This document shows positions 24,212 to 31,706 of a stretch of DNA of 44,619 bases, piece by piece; position 1 is the stretch's first letter; every line of letters starts with the position of its first letter. Under the pieces are notes generated by a model, which had not been told where the DNA came from, did not search any database, and worked only from the letters and a program-made list of their open reading frames with translations. The stretch spans positions 1 to 44,619 of IMG/VR virus record IMGVR_UViG_3300020034_000032. One strand, given 5' to 3'. The position numbers and the translations under genes were made by a program. Origin of the DNA: a virus.

Positions 24212-24728
24212 CGGTTTCCTCCCGGTTGTCGGCAGCAACCTTGCGCAACTGCTTAACCACCTTCTCGGCCGTCTGCTGCGGCAGATCATTCCACTCCGTG
24301 ATGGCGAAGCCGCCCAGCGTTTCCTCAAGCAGCACCAACGCCAACCGCAGTTCCATGTAATGCGGTAGCTCGCCGTACATCGGCTGGTACGGCACGCCAT
24401 ATGCGGCCATGTTCAGCGCACCCGACGCGCAGACTGCGCATTCAGCGAAACCTTCCGGCCTCATGTAGATGCAGGCGGACAGCGCCGTGCGGTGAATACC
24501 TCCGGCTCCGGCCTCGTGGCCATACTCGTTGAAGGGATACCAGTCGAAGTCGTCGAACAGCTTTCGCCAGCCCTCCTTCGTCGTCGGGTAGTCGAACATC
24601 TGAAACTGTCGCCAGCCCTGCCGCTCAAGAATGTCGGCCGAGAGATCGATCAGGTCAGCGGCGGTCAACGGTCCAGGCGGGCCCCACACCGTCTCGCGGA
24701 CGCGGGACTCGTCCTCCGGTCTCTCCAT
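24198..24728 (-). CDS. DUF6197-like protein
   Basis: A 176-aa protein. The layout resembles DUF6197: an N-terminal helix with AADLIDLSADILERQGW, a Cys-containing core (SACIYMRPEGFAECAVCASG) and the ending AITEWNDLPQQTAEKVV with LRKVAA. DUF6197 proteins are common in actinobacteria and their phages; no function is known. AGGGAGAAGG precedes the ATG at 24728. Confidence 0.62.
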   Translation of the reverse strand: MERPEDESRVRETVWGPPGPLTAADLIDLSADILERQGWRQFQMFDYPTTKEGWRKLFDDFDWYPFNEYGHEAGAGGIHRTALSACIYMRPEGFAECAVCASGALNMAAYGVPYQPMYGELPHYMELRLALVLLEETLGGFAITEWNDLPQQTAEKVVKQLRKVAADNREETDGAL

Positions 24729-24960
24729 TGCCTTCTCCCTTCGGATTCGGTTCACGCAACTGCCAAAACGGCAGGGTGCTGTGAACGTTGCACGCCTTCG
24801 CGTAGCCGAGCGCCACCTTCTCGGTGGCCTGCCGCCACGCAGCCCTATGCGTCTCACCCAGTTCCGACCAGTACGGCAGATGCACCCCGGTGGAGGTTTG
24901 CCACCGCAGCGTTGCGCCGTACGCGTTGTACGCCGCCTCGGTCAGTTCATCAATAAGCAC
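24655..24960 (-). CDS. Hypothetical protein
   Basis: About 101 aa from a GTG at 24960, read as LIDELTEAAYNAYGATLRWQ and onward; GGGGAAG lies 8 nt upstream. The first ~65 residues look like a real globular helix-rich domain; the rest is Gly/Pro/Arg-rich and overlaps the next gene by 74 nt. A later stop or frame problem near the end is possible. Family not recognised. Confidence 0.5.
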   Translation of the reverse strand: MLIDELTEAAYNAYGATLRWQTSTGVHLPYWSELGETHRAAWRQATEKVALGYAKACNVHSTLPFWQLREPNPKGEGNGETGGRVPRPRDGVGPAWTVDRR

Positions 24961-25216
24961 TGCTATCGCTTCCCCGGTATTCGTAGATGAAATACCCGTG
25001 CTTGTCGCGGTTACTGGTCGGCTCGTAGTGCGCGACCTGGTAGCCCGCCGGTTGCAAGTCCTCCGGCAAGATCGGTGCCGGGTACATGTAGTGGACCGGC
25101 AGCGATGCGCCGACCTCAATGCGCCGACCGTCGACGGGACCACCGTTAAGCGTGATCCACAACGTCGGATGGGGCTTGTGCCCTTCCGTCTCCACTGAGT
25201 CCCATTGCTCTTCCAT
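24950..25216 (-). CDS. Hypothetical protein with GGPVDG motif
   Basis: An 88-aa protein with LNGGPVDGRRIEV near residue 23 and HYEPTSNRDKHGYFIYEYRG near the end. Short proteins with GGPxDG near the start are frequent in actinophages without known function; the fold looks all-beta. AGGGAG precedes the ATG. Confidence 0.62.
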   Translation of the reverse strand: MEEQWDSVETEGHKPHPTLWITLNGGPVDGRRIEVGASLPVHYMYPAPILPEDLQPAGYQVAHYEPTSNRDKHGYFIYEYRGSDSSAY

Positions 25217-25526
25217 CTGCCAACTCCCTAAAGTCTTCGAGCCTCATCACAACCAGCCACTTCCCGATCTTCTCGGGGCCGTAGCCGTCCGGTCGCCAGA
25301 TGACGATCGGTGTGCCCTCGCCCGGGTGCTTCTCGCACTGTGTCATCGCACCGGTCAAGGTGCCGTCGCGGGTGGCTTTACATTCGACCCGCCAGCCCGG
25401 GGTGTTCTTGATGTCGGTGCCGGGCAGGCTGGCCGCGCGGCTTTCGCCACGCGGCCAGACACTGCGCATGAAATCGGCAACGATCTCCTGCGACTTGCGG
25501 CCCCGGCGAACCCGGGGACTAGGCAT
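25146..25526 (-). CDS. PD-(D/E)XK nuclease, resolvase-like
   Basis: A 126-aa protein. RRGRKSQEIVADFMRSVWP starts the fold, then PGTDIKNTPGWRVECKAT supplies the Asp and ExK of a PD-(D/E)XK active site, followed by PIVIWRPDGYG and WLVVMRLEDF strands. The size fits small phage Holliday-junction resolvase-like or related nucleases. It probably processes replication or recombination intermediates before packaging. The ATG overlaps the vWA gene end. Confidence 0.7.
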   Translation of the reverse strand: MPSPRVRRGRKSQEIVADFMRSVWPRGESRAASLPGTDIKNTPGWRVECKATRDGTLTGAMTQCEKHPGEGTPIVIWRPDGYGPEKIGKWLVVMRLEDFRELADGRAMGLSGDGRAQAPSDVVDHA

Positions 25527-26211
25527 GCGCCTTACCGCTGCAGCCGCAGTCCGGGATCATGCACACGTCGGACGCCATCGCCGCACGCACAGTTTCGGCC
25601 ACCGCGTCCCGCCCGGTTGACGCCAGCAAAATCGTCGAGCCACGGAGCGCGTCGTACGTGTTGTGGGTGCCTTGCCCGGTCGCCCGGGTGTTCACGTACG
25701 AGCCGTGCCGGATACCCATGCCCCTCGCTTGCAGCCAAGTGTCCATACCGGCACCCAGATAAATGACCGACCAGCGCTGCAGTTCCTGCCGCGCATCCAG
25801 CATCATCTTGGTAGTGCTGGCGGTGTACTCCACCGAAGAGTTCTCCAAACCATCGGTTTGGATCACCACCAGCACCCGGTCATTCTTGGCCAGGCCGGTT
25901 TTGGTGTGCGCGTTCTCGAAGTCGATGACAGTGCGGCACACCGCATCGTAGAGCGCGGTGTTGCCACCGGTTGCGTAGTTGTTGTGGTCCAAATCGGGGA
26001 CCTTGTCCAGTTCGGCGTCGACGCAGAGCAGCCTGTAGGTCGTGTCGAACAGCGCAACCGTCAACCGGTACTCGTGCTTGTCATCCTTGCGGAGCCCGTC
26101 GACGTACGCGTTGAATCCGCCGCGCACATCCCCGGCGAGATGGAACATGCTGCCCGACTTGTCGACCACCATCAGGACGTGGGTGACTGCCGTGCGGTGC
26201 TTGCCTGCCAT
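25519..26211 (-). CDS. vWA-domain protein
   Basis: A 230-aa von Willebrand factor A protein. The metal site is complete: DKSGSM (Asp17, Ser19, Ser21), the Thr in GGNTALYDAV, and the Asp in VIQTDGLEN. A Cys-rich end (CMIPDCGCSGKAHA) may bind a metal. vWA domains mediate protein-protein contacts and often work beside ATPases; no such partner is next to it here. GAGGAGAGG precedes the ATG. Role in the phage unknown. Confidence 0.82.
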   Translation of the reverse strand: MAGKHRTAVTHVLMVVDKSGSMFHLAGDVRGGFNAYVDGLRKDDKHEYRLTVALFDTTYRLLCVDAELDKVPDLDHNNYATGGNTALYDAVCRTVIDFENAHTKTGLAKNDRVLVVIQTDGLENSSVEYTASTTKMMLDARQELQRWSVIYLGAGMDTWLQARGMGIRHGSYVNTRATGQGTHNTYDALRGSTILLASTGRDAVAETVRAAMASDVCMIPDCGCSGKAHA

Positions 26212-26229
26212 TGCCTCTCCTCTTTTCTT

Positions 26230-27279
26230 TTAGCCGAGCGGAGTCGCTAGCGGCGTACCGGCCGGGTAGTACACATTCGTTGACCCGACACCCTCAGTCG
26301 CGCAGTCCGACGTCGGTCCATATATGCCAACCTTCGCCCCGTACTTCGTCGAGAACTTGTTGCCCTGCACCGTAAACGCGCTATCCGCACCGCGAGGGCA
26401 GTACAGCGTGTACCCGCCACCGGCCAGCAGGTTGTCGGAGATTTTGACGTTGGTGTCGCCGCCGCCCTGGTTGTCGTAGATGATCGCCGACGTCGCCTGC
26501 AACGACGCCGGACCCGAGTCGAACGTGTTGTGCACGATGCTCACATTCGACGCCGCACCATCGGTCTGCAAACCATCCGTGTGCGCTCCGGACGCGCCGG
26601 ACAGCAGGTCGTGAACGTAGTTGTCGTGGATGTTCGAGTTCGGGCCGATGTAGAACCCGTTCTCACAGCCGTGGATGTTGTTCCCCGACGCGACGAAGTT
26701 GTCGACGATGATCGCCGTACCCTGGCCGGGCTGCCCGGCCGTGTTGTTGCAGGTCAGCTCATTGTTTGTGATCGTCAACGCAGCGCCGGTGGAGATGCCG
26801 TCGGAGTTGATGACGAACCCGCCGTTGCAGTCGATACGGTTGTTTTTGATCGTGACACCGGTCGCTTTGACCAGGACGCAGCCGGTGATGTTCATGCCCT
26901 GCAGCGTGCTACCGGCGGTGGTGATGGTGATGTCGCCGGTGTGCGCCGTCAGCGTGCCGGCGGGGCCGGTGTTAGTGGCGTCGGGGTAGCCGGCCAGCGG
27001 GGGCGTGCTGACCGATGGGCTCGGCGTTGGTGTGGCCGATGACGTACTCGGCGTCGGCGTCGGGTGCAGCAGCGCGTTGCCCTGGTTGAACACGGCGACG
27101 CAGTTCTGTGCGAACGTCACCTGGTCGGGGGTCAGCGTGTTGCCGGCACCCTGTGCGGCGGTACATACCGTTGCGTTGTCAGTTGCCGTGGTAGTCGTGT
27201 CCGCAGCGGACACACCAAGCATGGCTCCGGCGAACGCGAGCCCTGCAATACCAACCACTGCGAAATAGCTCTTCCTCAT
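26230..27279 (-). CDS. Secreted right-handed beta-helix protein
   Basis: A 349-aa protein. A Sec signal peptide (RKSYFAVVGIAGLAFAG, likely cut near GVSA) is followed by a Cys-containing segment and a Thr/Ser/Pro linker (HPTPTPSTSSATPTPSPS). The rest is a parallel beta-helix with repeated N-rich turns (VTIKNNRIDCNGG, LTITNNELTCNN, NVKISDNLLAGGG). Such folds occur in polysaccharide lyases and surface-binding proteins; no catalytic residues can be assigned. It is not in the tail block, so it is more likely exported during infection than a tailspike. Confidence 0.8.
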   Translation of the reverse strand: MRKSYFAVVGIAGLAFAGAMLGVSAADTTTTATDNATVCTAAQGAGNTLTPDQVTFAQNCVAVFNQGNALLHPTPTPSTSSATPTPSPSVSTPPLAGYPDATNTGPAGTLTAHTGDITITTAGSTLQGMNITGCVLVKATGVTIKNNRIDCNGGFVINSDGISTGAALTITNNELTCNNTAGQPGQGTAIIVDNFVASGNNIHGCENGFYIGPNSNIHDNYVHDLLSGASGAHTDGLQTDGAASNVSIVHNTFDSGPASLQATSAIIYDNQGGGDTNVKISDNLLAGGGYTLYCPRGADSAFTVQGNKFSTKYGAKVGIYGPTSDCATEGVGSTNVYYPAGTPLATPLG

Positions 27280-27306
27280 GCGTTTCCTTTCCGGGGGTTG
27301 TGGTGC

Positions 27307-28128
27307 TTACGAGTGGGAGAAGTAGCCAACAATGTTGACGTTGTACCGTCCCACGGGGAATGACAGCGAGTCGACGTCGCCACCAGCCGGCAGGGTGCCA
27401 GCTTCGCCGCAGTCGAACGATCCACCGACGTTGACCTTGACGTTGGTCGCGGTCGAGGTGATGTCGGTCGGGGCAGCACCAGCGGCACCGTCGCCGTACT
27501 CGCACGGCACGTCCGGGCCACCCGCGTTGAAGTCTTGAACGTCCAGGTTGATGCGCGGGTAGAACTTCTCACCGGACTTCGTGCTGTACGCCTGGATGGT
27601 GAACACGCACGGTGCCTGCGCGGCCGAGCATGAGAAGCGGAAGTTGGTACCAGCGTTGTCGCCCATGACAGCCGGGCTGCCGAGCGTGGTACTCGCCGTG
27701 GCCCAGATGGTGGGGTCAGCGCCACTACGCGAGACCAGCGCGTTCATGACACCGTACTGGACGGTTGCGGCCGGAGTGCCCGCGTCACCCTTATCGCCCT
27801 TGGCGCCCGCAGCACCAGCTGGACCGGTCGCGCCGGTGTCACCCTTCACGCCCGCAGCACCAGTCGCGCCCGTCGTGCCCGTCGCGCCAACACCGGAGGC
27901 GATGGGGAATCCGAGGCCACCGTTTGAGCACGTCGCGTCGTTCAGCGTCGGGTTGACGAAGACAGCCCCGCCTGACCGCGCGCACATGTGGTAGGTGTTG
28001 CCCGACCGCCCAACGCCCGGACGATCGCTGGCATTGGCGACGCCCGCGAACGCGAGAGCGCCGATGACGACTCCCACAACGGTCGTGGTGATAGCACTCT
28101 TGCGGTGCTTGATAAGCCAGCTCTTCAC
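27307..28128 (-). CDS. Secreted collagen-like protein
   Basis: A 273-aa protein. It has a signal peptide (basic start, hydrophobic 12-30, cut near VANA), a short Cys domain, 13 uninterrupted Gly-X-Y triplets at about residues 81-119 (GAAGVKGDTGATGPAG-type) and a ~150-aa C-terminal beta domain with two Cys pairs. Collagen triplets trimerise. In virions they occur in fibres, but the signal peptide points to export. GTG start with GAAGGAG upstream; GTGA overlap with the gene before it. It is followed at once by the secreted beta-helix gene. Confidence 0.82.
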   Translation of the reverse strand: MKSWLIKHRKSAITTTVVGVVIGALAFAGVANASDRPGVGRSGNTYHMCARSGGAVFVNPTLNDATCSNGGLGFPIASGVGATGTTGATGAAGVKGDTGATGPAGAAGAKGDKGDAGTPAATVQYGVMNALVSRSGADPTIWATASTTLGSPAVMGDNAGTNFRFSCSAAQAPCVFTIQAYSTKSGEKFYPRINLDVQDFNAGGPDVPCEYGDGAAGAAPTDITSTATNVKVNVGGSFDCGEAGTLPAGGDVDSLSFPVGRYNVNIVGYFSHS

Positions 28129-28340
28129 TTGTACTCCTTCAATTGATGATCCGGGTGGAACGTGTACGCCTTTTCGATTACCGACACCACGGTGCAGTGC
28201 TCGAAAGGGTTGTGCTGCACGACGGTGAGTCCACCAGCCTCAACCAGGTCACTGTCGGGAATCCTGAGCACGAACAACCCCGGCTCCACGGCGACACCGT
28301 GGCGCTTGATCAGCGCCGCCAGGGTTAGCTCGTCAATCAT
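28125..28340 (-). CDS. Small hypothetical protein
   Basis: A 71-aa protein (MIDELTLAALIKRHGVAV ... EKAYTFHPDHQLKEYK). It looks like a compact alpha-beta domain; no family is recognised. GGAAG precedes the ATG, and its stop overlaps the GTG of the collagen-like gene. Confidence 0.6.
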   Translation of the reverse strand: MIDELTLAALIKRHGVAVEPGLFVLRIPDSDLVEAGGLTVVQHNPFEHCTVVSVIEKAYTFHPDHQLKEYK

Positions 28341-28566
28341 TGGCACTTCCCTTCGCCTCCATTTCGGCGACCTTCGCTCGCAGTTCAGCCATGCGCACCG
28401 CCGACAGCTCGGCATCTTCGAGCCGGTAGATCAGGCTGTCCCAGCCAGCCGCGATCTTGATCCAGGTCCGTGCGTTCGCGTTCGCGCTCGCACCGCCGTA
28501 GCTGACCTGCCTCTCGGCCTGCTCAAGCGCCTTGACCTGACGCTCGGTTGCTTCCTGGGCGTTCAC
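28333..28566 (-). CDS. Small helical protein
   Basis: A 77-aa charged helical protein (EATERQVKALEQAERQVS ... MAELRAKVAEMEAKG) with likely coiled coils at both ends. GTG 28566 is chosen because AAGGGAG lies just upstream; an earlier ATG at 28590 sits inside a terminator hairpin with no ribosome site. Function unknown. Confidence 0.55.
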   Translation of the reverse strand: MNAQEATERQVKALEQAERQVSYGGASANANARTWIKIAAGWDSLIYRLEDAELSAVRMAELRAKVAEMEAKGSAND

Positions 28567-28593
28567 TTGCGTCTCCCTTCGTTTGGGCATAGG

Positions 28594-28628
28594 AAAACCC
28601 CCCGGACGAGGTGGGACCGGGGGGCTTT
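28594..28628 (-). terminator. Leftward intrinsic terminator
   Basis: CCCCCCGG (28598-28605) pairs with CCGGGGGG (28617-28624); on the minus strand the stem is followed by TTTT. It stands between a leftward promoter candidate at 28741-28770 and the gene at 28566. Confidence 0.7.
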
Positions 28629-28740
28629 CGCTTAAGATGCCAAGTTAAAGCACCTTCGGGGCGGATGGTGCCTGTCCGAGCCAGCACCCGCAGGTGCCCC
28701 CACTGAACTCCTAGCCAGAGATTAAACCAGGGCAGGTTGA

Positions 28741-28770
28741 ACCTTAGCCACACACTTCATCGAACGTCAA
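28741..28770 (-). promoter_or_regulatory. Sigma70-like leftward promoter candidate
   Basis: On the minus strand TTGACG (28770-28765) and TAAGGT (28746-28741) are separated by 18 nt. It lies in a non-coding stretch (28629-28784) that also holds two GCACC/GGTGC hairpins at 28650-28671 and 28684-28697. A transcript from here would meet the terminator after about 110-140 nt, so it could be a leader or a small RNA. Confidence 0.42.
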
Positions 28771-28784
28771 CGGTTTAACCGTGC

Positions 28785-29018
28785 CTAACTGTTGACGATT
28801 CTCTCCTGGTCCTGCACGGCGACGTGCGCCCGCACGATACAGTCCTTAGCCTCCAACAGTTTCCGCAGACCAGCAGTCGCCTCGGGGCCGTCGTACTGTT
28901 CGGCCAATCGGTAGGCCATCTTCTCGAACGGCTTCACCACTTCCTGTAGTGCCGGGTTGTAGCTCAGATGATCCGAGTTAAACCAGCGCAGGATCTGCGC
29001 GGTCGCGGGGTGAATCAT
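28785..29018 (-). CDS. Acb2/Tad1-hairpin-like small protein
   Basis: A 77-aa protein with the plan WFNSDHL near residue 12, QEVVKPFEKMAYRLAE in the middle and LRKLLEAKDCIVRA at 51-64. Small actinophage proteins of this FxxxHLP-LRKLLEAKDAAVRA type share the spacing of the Acb2/Tad1 hairpin (F-x-H, central helix, LxEAxxxxxRA). I infer distant relation to the sponge at 4062-4283; the tip residues differ, so the ligand may differ or binding may be lost. GGAGG lies 7 nt before the ATG; ATGA overlap with the previous gene. Confidence 0.6.
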   Translation of the reverse strand: MIHPATAQILRWFNSDHLSYNPALQEVVKPFEKMAYRLAEQYDGPEATAGLRKLLEAKDCIVRAHVAVQDQERIVNS

Positions 29019-29278
29019 TGGTGTGCCTCCGGTCCTGGGCCAAGTGGCTCGTCGTCTTCGACGTCGATGATCGGGTACTGGGCGGTCAGGCCCCCGCTGA
29101 TCGAACGGATTGTGCGGTGCGCTTCGTCCAGCGCCGCCTGCAGCCGGGCGATCTCGTCGTCCTTGTCCGGCTCGGGGTCGTCGATAATCATCACGCCTTG
29201 GCAGGAACTCATCCGGAGGATGCCCCCGCCCGGCAGAGCAATCTGCCAGGCGGGAATCCCCACATCAAGAATTTGCAT
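29015..29278 (-). CDS. Small hypothetical protein
   Basis: An 87-aa protein: beta-like start (QILDVGIPAWQIALPGGG), central acidic helix (KDDEIARLQAALDEAHRTI) and acidic tail. AAAGAGGAAG precedes the ATG at 29278. The stop overlaps the Acb2-like start. Not recognised. Confidence 0.6.
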   Translation of the reverse strand: MQILDVGIPAWQIALPGGGILRMSSCQGVMIIDDPEPDKDDEIARLQAALDEAHRTIRSISGGLTAQYPIIDVEDDEPLGPGPEAHQ

Positions 29279-29525
29279 CTTCCTCTTTCCCCTCGTCCAC
29301 AAAGGATTTCCAGTAGTCGGTGTCGGCTGCGAGCAGTTCCTCGATCTGCGGACACAGGGTCTTGATCTTCTCGGTCTTGTCGAGCGCGACCTGAAACCCT
29401 TCCGGTGAGCCGATCACGATCTCAACCGGCACAGCGTAAAGGTCAGTGCAGAGCCGGTATAGCTCCACCAGTTTCGAATACAGTGCGTCGGTCACTACCC
29501 GTGGCACGTCATCCCCCTCGCTCAC
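29265..29525 (-). CDS. Small acidic hypothetical protein
   Basis: An 86-aa protein from GTG 29525 (GTGA overlap with the SPFH gene). It is helical with an acidic C-terminus (FVDEGKEEDANS). No motif recognised. Confidence 0.58.
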   Translation of the reverse strand: MSEGDDVPRVVTDALYSKLVELYRLCTDLYAVPVEIVIGSPEGFQVALDKTEKIKTLCPQIEELLAADTDYWKSFVDEGKEEDANS

Positions 29526-30481
29526 TTCGCCTGCACGGTCAGCGGCAGGCTCGCGCCGCCGCTGTTGCAGTTGAAGTTCGCCGGCAACTGATACTTGTTG
29601 GCGATCGCGTTGTTCACCACGTTCAGGCAGTTCTGTTGGAACGCCTGCGCGCTGGTGCCAAGTGCCGCGTTAGCCGCAGCGACCGCCTTGTTCGTGTCTT
29701 CCAGCCGCTGAGCAACCAGCGTCTGCGCCGCCTGCTTCGTGACCGCGTTCAGGTTCTGCTGCACATCCGGCGAGTAGGTGATGCCCACGATCTTCACCGA
29801 GCGCAGCACCAGGCCGGACGGCATGGCCGCGTTCACCTCCGACTCGACCGGCGCGGCCAACGTGGTGACAGCAACAGTGCTGCCACCCTTCTGGTCGATG
29901 ACGGCTAGCGGGTCCCAGCCAGCGAACTGGTCATTCAGGGCCACCTGCAGCGACCGCTTCACGACGTTGTTCTCGACGTTGGCGAACGTCTGCCAGTTGT
30001 TGTAGAGCGACAGGAACTGATCGTTCGGGTCGATCTGCCACTGCGCGGACACGTCAACGTGCGCCTCGGTGTTGTTCTTGAGCCGCACCACCTGGTCGAA
30101 CGTGACCGGCTGGATGACGGTCGGGAACAGGGTGACCTTCGACCACGGCCGCATCCAGTGCCCGCCATTACTGACGACACCGGACGGGCGTCCTTGGACG
30201 GTGACGACGCCGACGTTGCGCGCCGGGATCGACTGGTGCGACGCGACGATGATGCCCATGCCGCCGACCACGAAGAACACGAGGCCGACGAGTGCAACGA
30301 TCGGGCCAACCGGCGACCTGCCGCCCGGGATGGTCTCGGTGTTGCGTTCCCCGGTGTACGGGTCGCGATAGCTGGCGGTGCGCTCTTCCTTCGGTTCCTC
30401 AAGCTTCCACCAGATCAGCCCGCCGATCAGGGCGAAGAACCCAAGAGCCCCCACCACGATCAAGAAAATTGATAGTCCCAT
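29522..30481 (-). CDS. SPFH/band-7 membrane protein
   Basis: A 319-aa protein with two membrane spans at about 4-26 and 58-82, then a band-7-like domain (IPARNVGVVTVQGRPSG ... FDQVVRLKNNTEAHVDVS ... SLQVALNDQF) and a coiled helix (NAVTKQAAQTLVAQRLEDTN). SPFH proteins form membrane rings that scaffold microdomains or regulate proteases. In a phage it could shield the membrane, alter host protease activity or block superinfection. GGGGAGAGG precedes the ATG. Family call firm, role inferred. Confidence 0.82.
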   Translation of the reverse strand: MGLSIFLIVVGALGFFALIGGLIWWKLEEPKEERTASYRDPYTGERNTETIPGGRSPVGPIVALVGLVFFVVGGMGIIVASHQSIPARNVGVVTVQGRPSGVVSNGGHWMRPWSKVTLFPTVIQPVTFDQVVRLKNNTEAHVDVSAQWQIDPNDQFLSLYNNWQTFANVENNVVKRSLQVALNDQFAGWDPLAVIDQKGGSTVAVTTLAAPVESEVNAAMPSGLVLRSVKIVGITYSPDVQQNLNAVTKQAAQTLVAQRLEDTNKAVAAANAALGTSAQAFQQNCLNVVNNAIANKYQLPANFNCNSGGASLPLTVQAK

Positions 30482-30499
30482 TACTGTGCCTCTCCCCTA

Positions 30500-30832
30500 C
30501 TAGTTTTGGTTACTGCGCCCATCGCCGAACTCGCTGGTCTGCTTCCCCCACTCCTGCAGCTTCCGCGCTGCCTCCTCGTAGGACGCCCTGCTGGCGACCC
30601 TCTTGTCTACCTCTTCCTGGGTGCGCAGGCCGACCGGGTCCCGTTCGGGGACCCAGATGCCGGCGTACTCAAGCTCGGTCGCGCCGCAGGAACACCGGCA
30701 TATGGGCATGAGCCCGTGCTGCGCGATCATGATGCGCTCGTGTTTGCCGCGCTTGCACCGCCGCACATCGCGGCGGGTGCGTACGACCTCGGTCCAGTCG
30801 CGACTGTTGTCGGCGAACCAGATGCGATCCAT
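30500..30832 (-). CDS. Hypothetical protein with Cys cluster
   Basis: A 110-aa protein with a basic start (RTRRDVRRCKRGKHERIM), a PICRCSCGATELEYAGIW stretch resembling half a zinc ribbon, and a charged C-terminal helix. AAGGGAGAG lies 3 nt before the ATG. Possible nucleic-acid binder; not recognised. Confidence 0.58.
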   Translation of the reverse strand: MDRIWFADNSRDWTEVVRTRRDVRRCKRGKHERIMIAQHGLMPICRCSCGATELEYAGIWVPERDPVGLRTQEEVDKRVASRASYEEAARKLQEWGKQTSEFGDGRSNQN

Positions 30833-30842
30833 GCTCTCTCCC

Positions 30843-31232
30843 TTACTGGTTGTCGTTCTCCTCGGCGATGGGTTCAGCGGGTCCGTACCAGACGCGGCGC
30901 TTCATATCGTCGCTGCGGCTCGGCTCCTTGTGCGTCCGCTCGAAGAACACCGTCTCACCGAAGTCGACATCGAACTGGCCGTACTCGGTTCGCCATTCGC
31001 CGCCGTCTGGCATCTGGTTCGCCTTCAACCGATCAACCTCGTCGTTCAGCGCGTCCCGCTCGGCCTCAAGCGACGTGACGATGACCTGGCAGCCGAACTC
31101 GACGTAGCACTTGAGACGCACGTCGTGGCCGTGAGCGTCTTCCCACGCGGTCAGTGACGGTCCGTCGGGCCACGGCGGTGGCCCTAGCTTCTCGTCCTGG
31201 TCGAACGGCTGGTACGCGTCGCGGTCATTCAT
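30843..31232 (-). CDS. Hypothetical protein
   Basis: A 129-aa protein. N-terminal Pro-rich acidic part, a coiled segment (VTSLEAERDALNDEVDRLKA) and a beta-like tail (QFDVDFGETVFFERTHKE). ATG 31232 overlaps the previous gene by 8 nt. Not recognised. Confidence 0.58.
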   Translation of the reverse strand: MNDRDAYQPFDQDEKLGPPPWPDGPSLTAWEDAHGHDVRLKCYVEFGCQVIVTSLEAERDALNDEVDRLKANQMPDGGEWRTEYGQFDVDFGETVFFERTHKEPSRSDDMKRRVWYGPAEPIAEENDNQ

Positions 31233-31377
31233 CGCCGGCCGCCCGTTCGGCCGCTCTGCGCTGAGCGATGGTCTTGGTGAGATCGATTTCTGACCCGTCG
31301 CTGCGGAAGGCGCGCACCTGCAACTCTGGGCCGCGATAGAACCAGGTCCAGAACTTCCACCAGCGTCGCTCATTCAT
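31225..31377 (-). CDS. Very small protein
   Basis: A 50-aa protein with a Trp/Phe-rich start (NERRWWKFWTWFYRGPELQV) and a charged helical end (IAQRRAAERAAGDE). The aromatic N-terminus could lie on a membrane. ATG 31377 is fixed by the ATGA overlap with the lipoprotein gene. Confidence 0.58.
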   Translation of the reverse strand: MNERRWWKFWTWFYRGPELQVRAFRSDGSEIDLTKTIAQRRAAERAAGDE

Positions 31378-31706
31378 CGCCGCACTACCTCTGCCGGGCC
31401 ACCGTGCCCTACGCACGCGCCCGGTGTCTTGATGTAGGACATCCCGCTGTCGCCGCAGATCCAGGTGGCACCGTGCGCGGTCGCGTAGTCGGTTTCGGCC
31501 TGGTTCTTCGGGAACGTGACGCTGGTGTCCTTCGGGATGATGGACGCCGACGCCTTGCCGGTCGGGGCGGGCCCGACGTGCGTGGTGTGCGCGTCGGACG
31601 GTGTGGCCTTACATCCGGCCAGCGCGGCCAGTGCGAACCCGGTGATCACCAGGGCGATCACTATCCATGCCGTGAACGCCCAGCGGGCGGTCTTGTCGTT
31701 AACCAT
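31374..31706 (-). CDS. Phage-encoded lipoprotein
   Basis: A 110-aa protein with a charged start, a hydrophobic segment (14-31) and the lipobox LAGC ending at Cys32, followed by a Ser/Thr/Pro region and a small domain with two Cys (WICGDSGMSYIKTPGACVG). Lipid anchoring outside the membrane fits known superinfection-exclusion lipoproteins, but that role is inferred. AAGGGAGAG lies 4 nt before the ATG. Confidence 0.72.
   Translation of the reverse strand: MVNDKTARWAFTAWIVIALVITGFALAALAGCKATPSDAHTTHVGPAPTGKASASIIPKDTSVTFPKNQAETDYATAHGATWICGDSGMSYIKTPGACVGHGGPAEVVRR

Noticed and set aside
28523-28753. 76-aa leftward open frame
   Set aside because: It runs across the terminator at 28594-28628 and overlaps the start of a better-supported gene; no ribosome site.
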